Of a stretch of 6,684 bases of DNA, positions 1-6,376 are shown piece after piece. The stretch lies in contig DHRN01000104.1 of the NCBI GenBank assembly GCA_002411175.1, positions 1-6,684 on the forward strand, written 5' to 3'. The notes under the pieces were generated by a model. It was not told the origin of the DNA, did not search any database, and saw only the letters and a list, made by a program, of their open reading frames with translations. Source of the DNA: Anaerolineaceae bacterium UBA5311. GTDB lineage: Bacteria; Chloroflexota; Anaerolineae; Anaerolineales; Anaerolineaceae. The translations under genes and the position numbers were made by a program. How positions within the stretch are numbered: the stretch's first letter is position 1; every line of letters begins with the position of its first letter.

Positions 1-16
1 CCCCTCTAAAGAGGGG
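1..16. other. GC-rich hairpin at the left edge
   Basis: CCCCTC and GAGGGG pair around a TAAA loop, and one more G follows at 17, so the stem may continue beyond the window. No T-run follows on the + strand, so it is not a convincing terminator for a + strand upstream gene. It could end a transcript arriving from the other strand, or be the right half of a larger element. Confidence 0.35.
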
Positions 17-61
17 GTTGCTGCTTCCGGATTCCCGCTCCCTGCGAATTTGTGCTTTTTT

Positions 62-90
62 TTGAGGTACTACTTTCAATGTCTTATAAT
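62..90 (+). promoter_or_regulatory. sigma-70/sigma-A type promoter for the phosphotriesterase-family gene
   Basis: A perfect -10 box TATAAT (85-90) lies exactly 17 bp from a -35-like TTGAGG (62-67, four of six consensus bases). Transcription would start near 97, leaving a leader of about 58 nt. A TTGCAC half-site at 104-109 in that leader resembles half of the palindrome upstream of the SorC-type regulator, so shared control is possible but weakly supported. Confidence 0.6.
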
Positions 91-154
91 ATTGTACTTA
101 TTCTTGCACTGACTGTTGATATCTTTAACAATATAATAAAAAGTGAGGTACCAA

Positions 155-1120
155 ATGTCCGTTATTCGAACAATTTTAGGGGATATTGATGCGAGCGAAG
201 CTGGAGTTGTCGACTCCCATGAGCATCTGATCCGCATTGGCGGCGGTGAGGTGATCAAGGAGGGTGAGGATTACCGCCTGCCCTCGGTCGAGGCTGCCGC
301 GGAAGAGTGTGAGCGTTTTATTCAATACGGCGGGAAAACTGTCGTGGAGATGACCCCTGCCTCCCTCGGAAGAGATATCGTAAAAATGCTTGAACTTAAT
401 GCCCGCGTTCCCAACATCCACCTTATCCAAACCACCGGTTTCCAGTTTAGCGGGGTATACGACGAGACCTGTCACTGGGTAATGCGTTATTCAGTCAATC
501 AAATCGCCGACCTGCTGATCGCTGAGATCGAAGAAGGCATTGATGAACACGATTATATGGGTCCGATCGTAAAACGCAGCAAGGCAAAAGCTGGCTGCAT
601 CAAAATCGGCACTTCCTATGGTTTTATCACCGAATTTGAAGAAAAAGCCATCCAGGCTGCCGCGATAGCTTCGATAGAAACCGGCGCCCTGCTCAACACG
701 CACACCTCCCGCGGAACTATGGCGATGGAACAGGTCGATCGCTTCCTTTCGTTCGGCGTGAGACCCGACCGGATCATGCTCGGACACGTTCAAAAGAACC
801 CGGACCCCTGGTATCACAAAAAGCTCGCTTCGCGCGGTGTCTCTTTTAGCTATGACGGCGGCTACCGCGTAAAATATTGGCCCGACAGCGACCGCGCGGA
901 CCTGATCAAACAGTTGATCGCTGCCGGTTATCAAAAACAAATTACCCTGGCAACCGATTCTGGCAAAAAATCCTATCTGAAAGCTTACGGCGCAGGCACG
1001 GGGATCGATTATGACTTGAGCGTCTTCGTCCCCCGTTTGCGCGAAGAAGGCGTTTCTGAGGAGGCAATCGAAGACATGTTGGTCAACAACCCAGCGCGGC
1101 TCTTCGCCCTCGAAAAGTAA
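155..1120 (+). CDS. phosphotriesterase-family metal-dependent hydrolase, probable sugar(-phosphate) lactonase
   Basis: A 321-residue TIM-barrel amidohydrolase of the phosphotriesterase/PHP family (COG1735-like), probably cytoplasmic since no signal peptide is visible. The binuclear metal site is complete: HxH at His22/His24 (SHEHL), the bridging lysine Lys150 (GCIKIGTS), His183 (NTHTSRG), His211 (LGHVQKNPD) and Asp268 (LATDSG). ATG at 155 is preferred over an in-frame GTG at 143 because GAGG (145-148) sits 6 nt upstream and the 143 start would overlap it. Family members include organophosphate hydrolases, acyl-homoserine lactonases and lactonases acting on phosphorylated pentonolactones. The neighbouring PTS and UlaG genes favour a sugar-phosphate lactone substrate, but this is inference. 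Own promoter and terminator make it a single-gene transcript. Confidence 0.85.
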   Translation: MSVIRTILGDIDASEAGVVDSHEHLIRIGGGEVIKEGEDYRLPSVEAAAEECERFIQYGGKTVVEMTPASLGRDIVKMLELNARVPNIHLIQTTGFQFSGVYDETCHWVMRYSVNQIADLLIAEIEEGIDEHDYMGPIVKRSKAKAGCIKIGTSYGFITEFEEKAIQAAAIASIETGALLNTHTSRGTMAMEQVDRFLSFGVRPDRIMLGHVQKNPDPWYHKKLASRGVSFSYDGGYRVKYWPDSDRADLIKQLIAAGYQKQITLATDSGKKSYLKAYGAGTGIDYDLSVFVPRLREEGVSEEAIEDMLVNNPARLFALEK

Positions 1121-1137
1121 ATAATCGTTTTAGCAGG

Positions 1138-1180
1138 AACACCCGCAGGCTTAAAAGTCGCCTGCGGGTGTTTTTTTATT
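1138..1180 (+). terminator. rho-independent terminator
   Basis: ACACCCGCAGGC (1139-1150) pairs perfectly with GCCTGCGGGTGT (1160-1171) around a 9-nt loop, and A1138 can extend the stem into the T-run. Seven T (1171-1177) and then ATT follow. It begins 18 bp after the upstream stop codon and separates that gene from the regulator-led operon. Confidence 0.93.
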
Positions 1181-1211
1181 TCTCGACAAGCGATCATTTT
1201 CCGCAAACAAG

Positions 1212-1227
1212 TTGCACATATGTGCAA
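1212..1227. promoter_or_regulatory. candidate operator 1, perfect 16-bp palindrome
   Basis: TTGCACATATGTGCAA is a perfect inverted repeat with no spacer. It lies 84 bp upstream of the SorC-family regulator gene, just upstream of its predicted -35 box. Symmetry, position and the related second site 39 bp downstream fit an autoregulatory site for the SorC-type protein. Binding by that protein is inferred. Confidence 0.65.
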
Positions 1228-1241
1228 TTTTGAAATTTATA

Positions 1242-1270
1242 TTGCGTTTTTTGCACAATTGTCATATTAT
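1242..1270 (+). promoter_or_regulatory. predicted promoter of the regulator-ula operon
   Basis: TTGCGT (1242-1247, weak -35) is separated by exactly 17 bp from TATTAT (1265-1270, five of six -10 bases). The start would fall near 1277, giving a leader of about 34 nt. The second operator-like site fills the spacer, which would make the promoter easy to repress. Confidence 0.5.
1251..1264. promoter_or_regulatory. candidate operator 2, degenerate copy of operator 1
   Basis: TTGCACAATTGTCA contains the 8-bp palindrome ACAATTGT. Read over 16 positions it matches 11 bases of the perfect palindrome at 1212-1227, including the whole TTGCACA half. It lies between the predicted -35 and -10 boxes, where a bound protein would block RNA polymerase. 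Start-to-start spacing of 39 bp could allow cooperative or looped binding. Confidence 0.45.
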
Positions 1271-1310
1271 TTTTGTTATTCCAGAACTAAAACCTTAAAC
1301 AGGTGAAATC

Positions 1311-2300
1311 ATGGTAAACGACCGAAAAAATAATAACCAGCTGAAGGATACTTATCAACTCGAGTTGCTGGCTGAGGTTGCTTCGCTTTACTATGAACAA
1401 AATCTGACGCAGAAAGAGATCGGAGACCGGCTTTTCATTTCACGATCGCGTGTTTCACGTTTGCTTTCCGCAGCCAGGGAAAAAGGGGTGGTGACCATCT
1501 CGATTCACCACATTGGGGAAAGATCTTTCGAAATGGAACGGATGCTCGAGCGCAAATATCGCCTCGATAAAGCCTATGTACTCAACAGCAGCAATCTCAG
1601 CTATTCGGACGTATTGCGGCTGATGGGCATCTTTGCTGCCAAGTACATCAACCAGCAATTCAAAAACAACCATGTGATCGGCATCACCTGGGGCAAATCG
1701 GTATCCCAAACGGTCACTGCCCTGGCTCCAAACCCCGCGCTGAAGCTTGAAGTCGTCCAGGTTATCGGAGGCACGGTGGTTCAAAACCCGGTTATCAACG
1801 TCCCTGCTTTGATTCAGACCTTCCTCAACAAGTTTGATGCCAGGGCGATTTACCTGAACGCGCCTCTGTATGTAGACGACGCGCAGATTGGTGAGCATCT
1901 GAAGGCTGAACCGCTGATCGCTTTCGCGCTGAACAAAGCCCGGAATGCTGACATTATCCTGACAGGCATCGGGGAAGCCCACGAGGATACTTTCAAGTAT
2001 ATGTGGTATGGCTTCGATATCAGGAAGGAATTAAATCAATTGTTGGAAGCGGGGGTGGTTGGTTCAATCTGCGCGCAGACCTATGATATCAACGGCACCC
2101 CGGTATCGAGCGGTTTTAACAGCCATGTGATCGCGGTCACCCTGGATGAGCTGAAAACCGCGAAAAAAGTTGTCGCTGTTTCCGGCGGCATACGAAAAGC
2201 AGCTGCCATCCTGGGCGCGCTTCGTGGGGGTTATGTGGATGTCTTGGTCACCGACTCCCAATGCGTTAATGAGATGGTTAAATTAGACAAAAAAATTTGA
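1311..2300 (+). CDS. SorC/DeoR-type sugar-responsive transcriptional regulator
   Basis: A 329-residue protein, the usual length for the SorC family. Residues about 31-54 (NLTQKEIGDRLFISRSRVSR) form the N-terminal helix-turn-helix. Residues about 75-325 form the sugar-phosphate-binding domain, recognised by GITWGKS (124-130), VVQVIGG (148-154), LTGIGEA (217-223), VGSICAQTYD with a later G (250 onward) and VAVSGGIRKAAAILGALRGG ending in VLVTDS (288-316). ATG 1311 has AGGTGA (1301-1306) upstream. As first gene of the operon, behind two operator-like sites, it probably controls itself and the ula genes, with a phosphorylated intermediate as likely effector. In E. coli this role belongs to UlaR, a true DeoR-family protein of different architecture. 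Repressor versus activator cannot be decided, although the site in the promoter spacer favours repression. Confidence 0.88.
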   Translation: MVNDRKNNNQLKDTYQLELLAEVASLYYEQNLTQKEIGDRLFISRSRVSRLLSAAREKGVVTISIHHIGERSFEMERMLERKYRLDKAYVLNSSNLSYSDVLRLMGIFAAKYINQQFKNNHVIGITWGKSVSQTVTALAPNPALKLEVVQVIGGTVVQNPVINVPALIQTFLNKFDARAIYLNAPLYVDDAQIGEHLKAEPLIAFALNKARNADIILTGIGEAHEDTFKYMWYGFDIRKELNQLLEAGVVGSICAQTYDINGTPVSSGFNSHVIAVTLDELKTAKKVVAVSGGIRKAAAILGALRGGYVDVLVTDSQCVNEMVKLDKKI

Positions 2301-2346
2301 TTAACAACCGTATTTCACAGACTCTCAAAAAGAAAAGGAGATTATT

Positions 2347-3411
2347 TTGAGCAAAGTAGACGAAATTACCCGTGAATCCTGGATCATGAACACTTTTCCC
2401 GAGTGGGGAACGTGGCTCAATGAAGAAATTGAACAGGAAGTTGTTGAACCCGGCACTGTGGCTATGTGGTGGCTGGGATGTACCGGTCTTTGGGTGAAAA
2501 CTCCCGGAGACGCGAATATCGCTATTGATTTTTGGCTTGGAAACGGCAAACGCACCAAGAAAACCAAGAATATGGTCGCCGGACACCAAATGGCAAACAT
2601 GTGCGGATGCCGCCTGTTGCAGCCGAACCTGCGCGCCAGCCCCTTCGTGATGGACCCTTTCGCGGTCACAAAAATTGATGCTGTTTTCTCAACACATTAT
2701 CACAACGACCATATTGATGTCAATTTTGCCGCGGCAGTGCTTAAGAACGTTGCTGAGCCCGTCCCGTTCATTGGTCCTAAAAAGTCAGTTGAAAGATGGA
2801 TTGAATGGGGCGTTCCCGAAGATCGCTGTGTGGTCGTAAAGCCCGGCGATTCCATCAAGATAAAAGACATGGAAGTGATCGTCACCGATTCGTTCGACCG
2901 CACCTGCCTGGTTACCACCGATGGCTATCAGGATATCCGCGGTATCTGCCCCACAGACATGGACGACAAGGCAGTCAATTATGTGATCAACACCCCCGGC
3001 GGCAACATTTACCATAGTGGTGATTCGCATTACTCGATTTATTTTGCCAAGCATGGCAAGGATTTTGATATTGATGTCGCTTTTGGTTCCTACGGCGAAA
3101 ACCCGGTTGGGATCGCCGACAAGATGACCTCCATCGATATTCTGCGCATGGCAGAAGCGCTGCGCTGCAAGGTCGTAATCCCGATTCACTACGATGTCTG
3201 GACCAACTTCATGGCAGACACCCGCGAGATTCTGGACCTGTATGATATGCGTAAATATCGCCTGCAATACCAGTTTGAACCCTTCATCTGGGAAGTTGGC
3301 GGAAAGTATATTTATCCGAACGACCTCGGCAAACGCGAATATCACCATCCACGCGGGTTCGACGATTGCTTTGAACACGAACCCAACACTCCCTTTAGAT
3401 CGATTTTGTAA
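2347..3411 (+). CDS. ulaG: L-ascorbate-6-phosphate lactonase UlaG
   Basis: A cytoplasmic metallo-beta-lactamase-fold enzyme that hydrolyses L-ascorbate 6-phosphate to 3-keto-L-gulonate 6-phosphate. The 354 residues match the E. coli UlaG length and it is recognisable end to end: ITRESWIMNTFPEWGTWLNE near the start, AMWWLGCTGLW (39-49), HYHNDHID (117-124, the HxHxDH metal motif with His117, His119, Asp121, His122), YHSGDSHYS (222-230), GSYGENP (247-253), IPIHYDVW (278-285) and HPRGFDDCF (334-342). The TTG start at 2347 is supported by AAAAGGAG (2333-2340) at 6-nt spacing and by alignment of the N-terminus with UlaG; the first ATG would remove that conserved start. It lies 46 bp after the regulator and 12 bp before ulaC, so co-transcription is likely. 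The residue before His119 is Tyr, where I recall Asp in E. coli. Confidence 0.96.
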   Translation: MSKVDEITRESWIMNTFPEWGTWLNEEIEQEVVEPGTVAMWWLGCTGLWVKTPGDANIAIDFWLGNGKRTKKTKNMVAGHQMANMCGCRLLQPNLRASPFVMDPFAVTKIDAVFSTHYHNDHIDVNFAAAVLKNVAEPVPFIGPKKSVERWIEWGVPEDRCVVVKPGDSIKIKDMEVIVTDSFDRTCLVTTDGYQDIRGICPTDMDDKAVNYVINTPGGNIYHSGDSHYSIYFAKHGKDFDIDVAFGSYGENPVGIADKMTSIDILRMAEALRCKVVIPIHYDVWTNFMADTREILDLYDMRKYRLQYQFEPFIWEVGGKYIYPNDLGKREYHHPRGFDDCFEHEPNTPFRSIL

Positions 3412-3423
3412 AGGTGAACAACC

Positions 3424-3879
3424 GTGTTGCTCAAAACCTTTGTTGACGAAAAACATTATTTGTTTGCCGAAAAGGCTGAAGACTGGCGGGATGCAGTTCG
3501 TATGAGCTGCCTCTCGCTGGAAGCCGACGGCACCCTGGATGCCAGCTATGCCGATGAGATCATCGCCTGCGTTGAGAAACACGGACCGTATATTGTCCTG
3601 GTTCCAGGTATCGCCCTGCCCCATTCCATGGAAGGCGCAAAAGGCGTTTTTAAGACCGCGATCGGGTTTATGAAACTGGAAGAACCGGTTTCGTTTGACG
3701 ATTCTGATCCGGATAAAAGCGCCACTGTTTTCTTTACCCTCGCTTCGCAAGATCACGAAGCGCACCTCGCCAACATGCAGCAGCTTTTTACGATGCTGAC
3801 TAATGATGACCTGGTGGAAGAATTATTCCTCGTCGAAGGGCCTGAGGACCTGCTCAGGCTTGCAGAAAAATATGGATGA
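3424..3879 (+). CDS. ulaC: ascorbate-type PTS component IIA (UlaC-like)
   Basis: A 151-residue soluble EIIA of the mannitol/fructose (type 2) fold. It accepts phosphate from HPr on a histidine and passes it to a IIB. The phospho-acceptor is His67 in LVPGIALPHSM (59-69), the counterpart of APGLAMPHG in E. coli UlaC. WRDAV (21-25) and KHGPYIVL (52-59) also align with UlaC. The GTG start at 3424 has AAGGTGA (3411-3417) 6 nt upstream, overlapping the ulaG stop codon; the first internal ATG would delete the conserved N-terminus. The gene follows ulaG by 12 bp and precedes the IIC gene by 65 bp. No IIB domain is fused to it. Confidence 0.93.
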   Translation: MLLKTFVDEKHYLFAEKAEDWRDAVRMSCLSLEADGTLDASYADEIIACVEKHGPYIVLVPGIALPHSMEGAKGVFKTAIGFMKLEEPVSFDDSDPDKSATVFFTLASQDHEAHLANMQQLFTMLTNDDLVEELFLVEGPEDLLRLAEKYG

Positions 3880-3944
3880 AACAACAACGGTGTCAATTAA
3901 ATCTATATTTTTTATTAATCCATTCAATATAGGAGATTAAAGAA

Positions 3945-5426
3945 ATGGAAGTAATACGAACGGTTTGGACATTTATCGTAAATAACATTATCACCCAGCC
4001 TGCCTACTTCATTGGTCTGATTGTCCTGCTCGGCTACGTTTTATTGCGGAAGCCCTGGTATGACGTTTTGGCTGGCACCATCAAAGCGATTGTTGGTTAT
4101 CTGATCCTCCTGGTTGGTTCTGGTGGGTTGGTTAACAACTTTCGTCCTATCCTGGTTGGTCTGAAGGATCGTTTTAACCTCGATGCCATGGTAATTGACC
4201 CTTATTTCGGTCAAAATGCCGTTACCGCCGGGGTTGAAGAAGTCTTTGGAAGGACCTTTGGTCAGGTTATGATCCTGGTTCTGATTGCCTTTATCTTCAA
4301 CATCATTCTTGTCGCATTGAAGAAATATACCAAGTTCCGCTCAATCTTCACCACCGGGCACGTCCAGGTGCAGCAAGCTTCGACCGCATTCTGGCTGATC
4401 TTGTTCGCTTTTCCGCTGCTTGGAGAAACTCCGGTCTTGTTGATCATGGCGCTGATCCTTGGTTTGTATTGGGCAGTAGGTACCAACCTGATGGTCGAAC
4501 CCACCCAGGAACTAACCGACGGCGCAGGTTTCAGCATCGCTCACCAGCAGATGTTTGGCACCAAACTGTTCTCCTGGCTTTCCGAAAAAATGGCAAAGAG
4601 CTCCAAAAAAGAGTCTCGCAAACTTGAGGACATTGAATTCCCCGGCTTCTTATCCATTTTTAACGAAAACATGGTTGCCACAGCTTTGCTGATGACCCTT
4701 TTCTTCGGCACCATCCTGGTCATTCTCGGCAAGGAATACCTGGTTGGCGCGGGTTTCCTGGCTGCAGACAAATCATTTTTCTTCTACATCATCACCACGA
4801 GCCTCAACTTCGCCGTCTACCTGGCGATTCTGCAGCTGGGTGTTCGCACATTTGTTGCAGAACTGAGCCTTTCTTTCCATGGTATTTCACAGAGGCTGCT
4901 GCCTGGTGCCGTACCTGGTGTGGACTGCGCGGTTGCTTATGGTTTTGGTTCTCCCAACGCGGTGACCCTGGGCTTCCTCTTTGGGGCTCTCGGTCAGTTC
5001 CTGGCGATTGGCACCCTGATTCTGCTGCGCAGCCCGGTGCTCGTGGTTGCTGGCTTCGTTCCTGTGTTCTTTGACAACGCCACGATCGCGGTGTTTGCCA
5101 ACAACAAGGGCGGCATCAGGGCAGCCATGCTCTGGCCTTTTGTCGCTGGTTTGATGCAGGTTTGGGGTTCAGCCCTGATCGCTGGCTGGGTTGGCCTGGC
5201 GGCTTATGGTGGCTACCTCGGTATGTGGGACTGGGCAGTTATCTGGCCTGTGTTCACCGTTCTGATGAAATACCTGAGCTACGCTGGCGTGGTGATTATT
5301 GCTGTCGCCCTGTTTGCCATCCCACAGATTCAGTATCGTCTCAACAAAGACCGCTACTTCCTGGTTACTGAGGATTACGAAGCCTACAAAGCTTTGAAAG
5401 CTGCAGATGCAAGAGAAGGCGAATAG
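3945..5426 (+). CDS. ulaA: ascorbate-type PTS permease IIC (UlaA/SgaT)
   Basis: A 493-residue polytopic inner-membrane protein of the ascorbate-galactitol PTS superfamily, which moves the sugar through the membrane for phosphorylation by IIB. Family signatures: LGYVLLRKPW (29-38), KAIVGYLILLVGSGGL (47-62), TTGHVQVQQAS (136-146), EPTQELTDGAGFSIAHQQ (185-202), GVRTFVAELS (299-308), GISQRLLPGAVPGVDCA (313-329) and FFDNATIAVFANNKGG (375-390). His139, Gln143, His200, Gln201 and Asp327 line up with polar residues placed in the substrate site of E. coli UlaA (from memory of the family). About ten or more hydrophobic segments are visible. The C-terminus has a charged cytoplasmic tail (about 465-493), making it longer than the 465-residue E. 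coli protein, but the tail is not a IIB domain. ATG 3945 has AGGAG (3931-3935) upstream. Confidence 0.95.
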   Translation: MEVIRTVWTFIVNNIITQPAYFIGLIVLLGYVLLRKPWYDVLAGTIKAIVGYLILLVGSGGLVNNFRPILVGLKDRFNLDAMVIDPYFGQNAVTAGVEEVFGRTFGQVMILVLIAFIFNIILVALKKYTKFRSIFTTGHVQVQQASTAFWLILFAFPLLGETPVLLIMALILGLYWAVGTNLMVEPTQELTDGAGFSIAHQQMFGTKLFSWLSEKMAKSSKKESRKLEDIEFPGFLSIFNENMVATALLMTLFFGTILVILGKEYLVGAGFLAADKSFFFYIITTSLNFAVYLAILQLGVRTFVAELSLSFHGISQRLLPGAVPGVDCAVAYGFGSPNAVTLGFLFGALGQFLAIGTLILLRSPVLVVAGFVPVFFDNATIAVFANNKGGIRAAMLWPFVAGLMQVWGSALIAGWVGLAAYGGYLGMWDWAVIWPVFTVLMKYLSYAGVVIIAVALFAIPQIQYRLNKDRYFLVTEDYEAYKALKAADAREGE

Positions 5427-5490
5427 TAAAGCTTCTGACGAGGCACAAGATAGTTTTTGTTTTTGAATTGACACCAAATCAGGTCCGGTT

Positions 5491-5526
5491 TGCAGGGGTT
5501 GAACCCCAGGTTGGTTCGCCCCTGCA
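5491..5526 (+). other. compound stem-loop after ulaA (possible attenuator or mRNA-stabilising hairpin)
   Basis: TGCAGGGG (5491-5498) pairs with CCCCTGCA (5519-5526). Inside it, GAACC (5501-5505) pairs with GGTTC (5513-5517) around a 7-nt loop, leaving a small TT/G internal loop. A competing smaller hairpin, GGGG-TTGAA-CCCC (5495-5507), uses part of the same bases. The following AATTTTG is a poor U-tail, so full termination is unlikely; partial termination or protection of the ulaA 3' end is more plausible. Confidence 0.55.
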
Positions 5527-5590
5527 GCCTAATTTTGTAAAACAAGTTGTAGAAAGCGAAAAGGAATTAAAAACAGCGCTAATTTTCTCT

Positions 5591-5617
5591 GCACGCGCAA
5601 ACGCAGACCCCGCGTGC
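5591..5617 (+). other. second stem-loop in the ulaD leader
   Basis: GCACGCG (5591-5597) pairs perfectly with CGCGTGC (5611-5617) around a 13-nt loop. A T-run (5632-5636) comes 14 nt after the stem, too far for a standard terminator. It lies between the ulaA hairpin and the orphan ribosome-site-like sequence, so it is most simply part of the ulaD 5' leader. Confidence 0.4.
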
Positions 5618-5709
5618 TGCTGGCGGGACGATTTTTAGGAGAAATAATTACGAAACATTATCCGGCTTCGATCGGGTAATATTTTAGACCACAAAATATT
5701 GGAGTGAAA

Positions 5710-6363
5710 ATGAAACCATATCCCATGCTCCAGGTTGCCCTCGACACCGTTGACCTGGATACCGCCCTGAAAACCACGCGCCTGGTTCATGATGTCGTTG
5801 ACATTCTCGAAGTTGGTACCATTCTTTGCCTGGCAGAAGGTTTGGGCGCCGTCAAAACTATCAAAACCCTCTATCCGGACAATATTGTGCTGGCGGATGT
5901 GCGCGTCGCTGAGGCTGGCGCGTTGATATCAAAGATGGTCTTCGATGCCGGAGGCGATTGGATCTCAGTGTTGAGCTCTGCTTCCCTTGCCACGATTGAG
6001 ACTGTCGCGAAAGAAGCCTTTAGCAAAGGCGGAGATGTTCAGATTGAGCTCCAGGATGGCTGGGAGCTCTCCAAGATCCATCAAATCAAGGAATTGGGCA
6101 TCGACCAGTTGATTTTCCATAAAAGCCGTGATTCTGAACTGCTCGGACCCGGATGGGACCCCGAATTGCTGCGCACGATCAAGTCGTTGAGTGAGCAGGG
6201 CTTCAAAGTTTCGATCACGGGAAACCTGAATCCATCGGACATGGCGACTTTCGCGGAGATTCCGGTTTATTCGTTTGTGGCTGGAAGATCCATCCGCGAC
6301 GCGAAAGACCCGCGCGGTGCAGCTTTGCAGTTTCAGTCCGCGATCCAGGCTGTCTGGTCGTAG
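5710..6363 (+). CDS. ulaD: 3-keto-L-gulonate-6-phosphate decarboxylase (UlaD), with altered catalytic motif
   Basis: A 217-residue (beta/alpha)8 enzyme of the OMP decarboxylase suprafamily. UlaD converts 3-keto-L-gulonate 6-phosphate to L-xylulose 5-phosphate and CO2 in the cytoplasm, using Mg2+. It aligns with E. coli UlaD at an offset of one residue: Asp12 (VALD), Glu35 (EVGTILC), Asp63, Glu113 (VQIEL), His137 and Arg140 (FHKSRD), Thr170 (ITGN), Gly192 and Arg193 (AGRSIRD). The suprafamily DxKxxD motif reads D63-V-R65-V-A-E68, so Lys becomes Arg and the second Asp becomes Glu. The glycine after TG is Asn171. ATG 5710 is chosen over an in-frame GTG at 5704 because GGAG (5701-5704) is then correctly spaced and MKPYPMLQVALD matches the family N-terminus. 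It is the last operon gene, 283 bp after ulaA. Function as the operon decarboxylase is likely; the substrate could differ. Confidence 0.88.
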   Translation: MKPYPMLQVALDTVDLDTALKTTRLVHDVVDILEVGTILCLAEGLGAVKTIKTLYPDNIVLADVRVAEAGALISKMVFDAGGDWISVLSSASLATIETVAKEAFSKGGDVQIELQDGWELSKIHQIKELGIDQLIFHKSRDSELLGPGWDPELLRTIKSLSEQGFKVSITGNLNPSDMATFAEIPVYSFVAGRSIRDAKDPRGAALQFQSAIQAVWS

Positions 6364-6376
6364 TGCAGAGGTTTAC

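Larger units (their letters stand above)
5427..5703. other. structured intercistronic gap between ulaA and ulaD
   Basis: No convincing coding sequence is seen in either strand across these 277 bases; in particular nothing resembles the roughly 100-residue IIB subunit expected for this PTS. It contains a compound hairpin (5491-5526), a second hairpin (5591-5617), an AGGAG ribosome-site-like sequence with no canonical start codon (5637-5641), and an AT-rich stretch with TAATAT at 5677-5682. A TTGACA at 5468-5473 has no -10 box at proper spacing. ulaD may therefore be expressed by readthrough, from an mRNA end formed by processing, or from a weak local promoter. Confidence 0.6.

Noticed and set aside
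491..940. 149-codon minus-strand frame inside the phosphotriesterase-family gene
   Set aside because: Antisense to a gene with an intact metal site, with no ribosome site and no recognisable product.
1455..1982. 175-codon minus-strand frame inside the regulator gene
   Set aside because: Antisense shadow of conserved SorC-family sequence.
2785..3765. Long open frame of 326 codons on the minus strand
   Set aside because: It lies wholly antisense to ulaG and ulaC, both strongly recognised, and its product shows no family motif. It is a by-product of their codon use.
3880..3944. AT-rich spacer before ulaA as an internal promoter
   Set aside because: TATATT is present but without a matching -35 box. 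The spacer is explained by the ulaA ribosome site and simple AT-richness.
5468..5496. TTGACA as a promoter -35 box for ulaD
   Set aside because: No -10-like hexamer lies 16-18 bp downstream; that position is occupied by the GC-rich hairpin arm.
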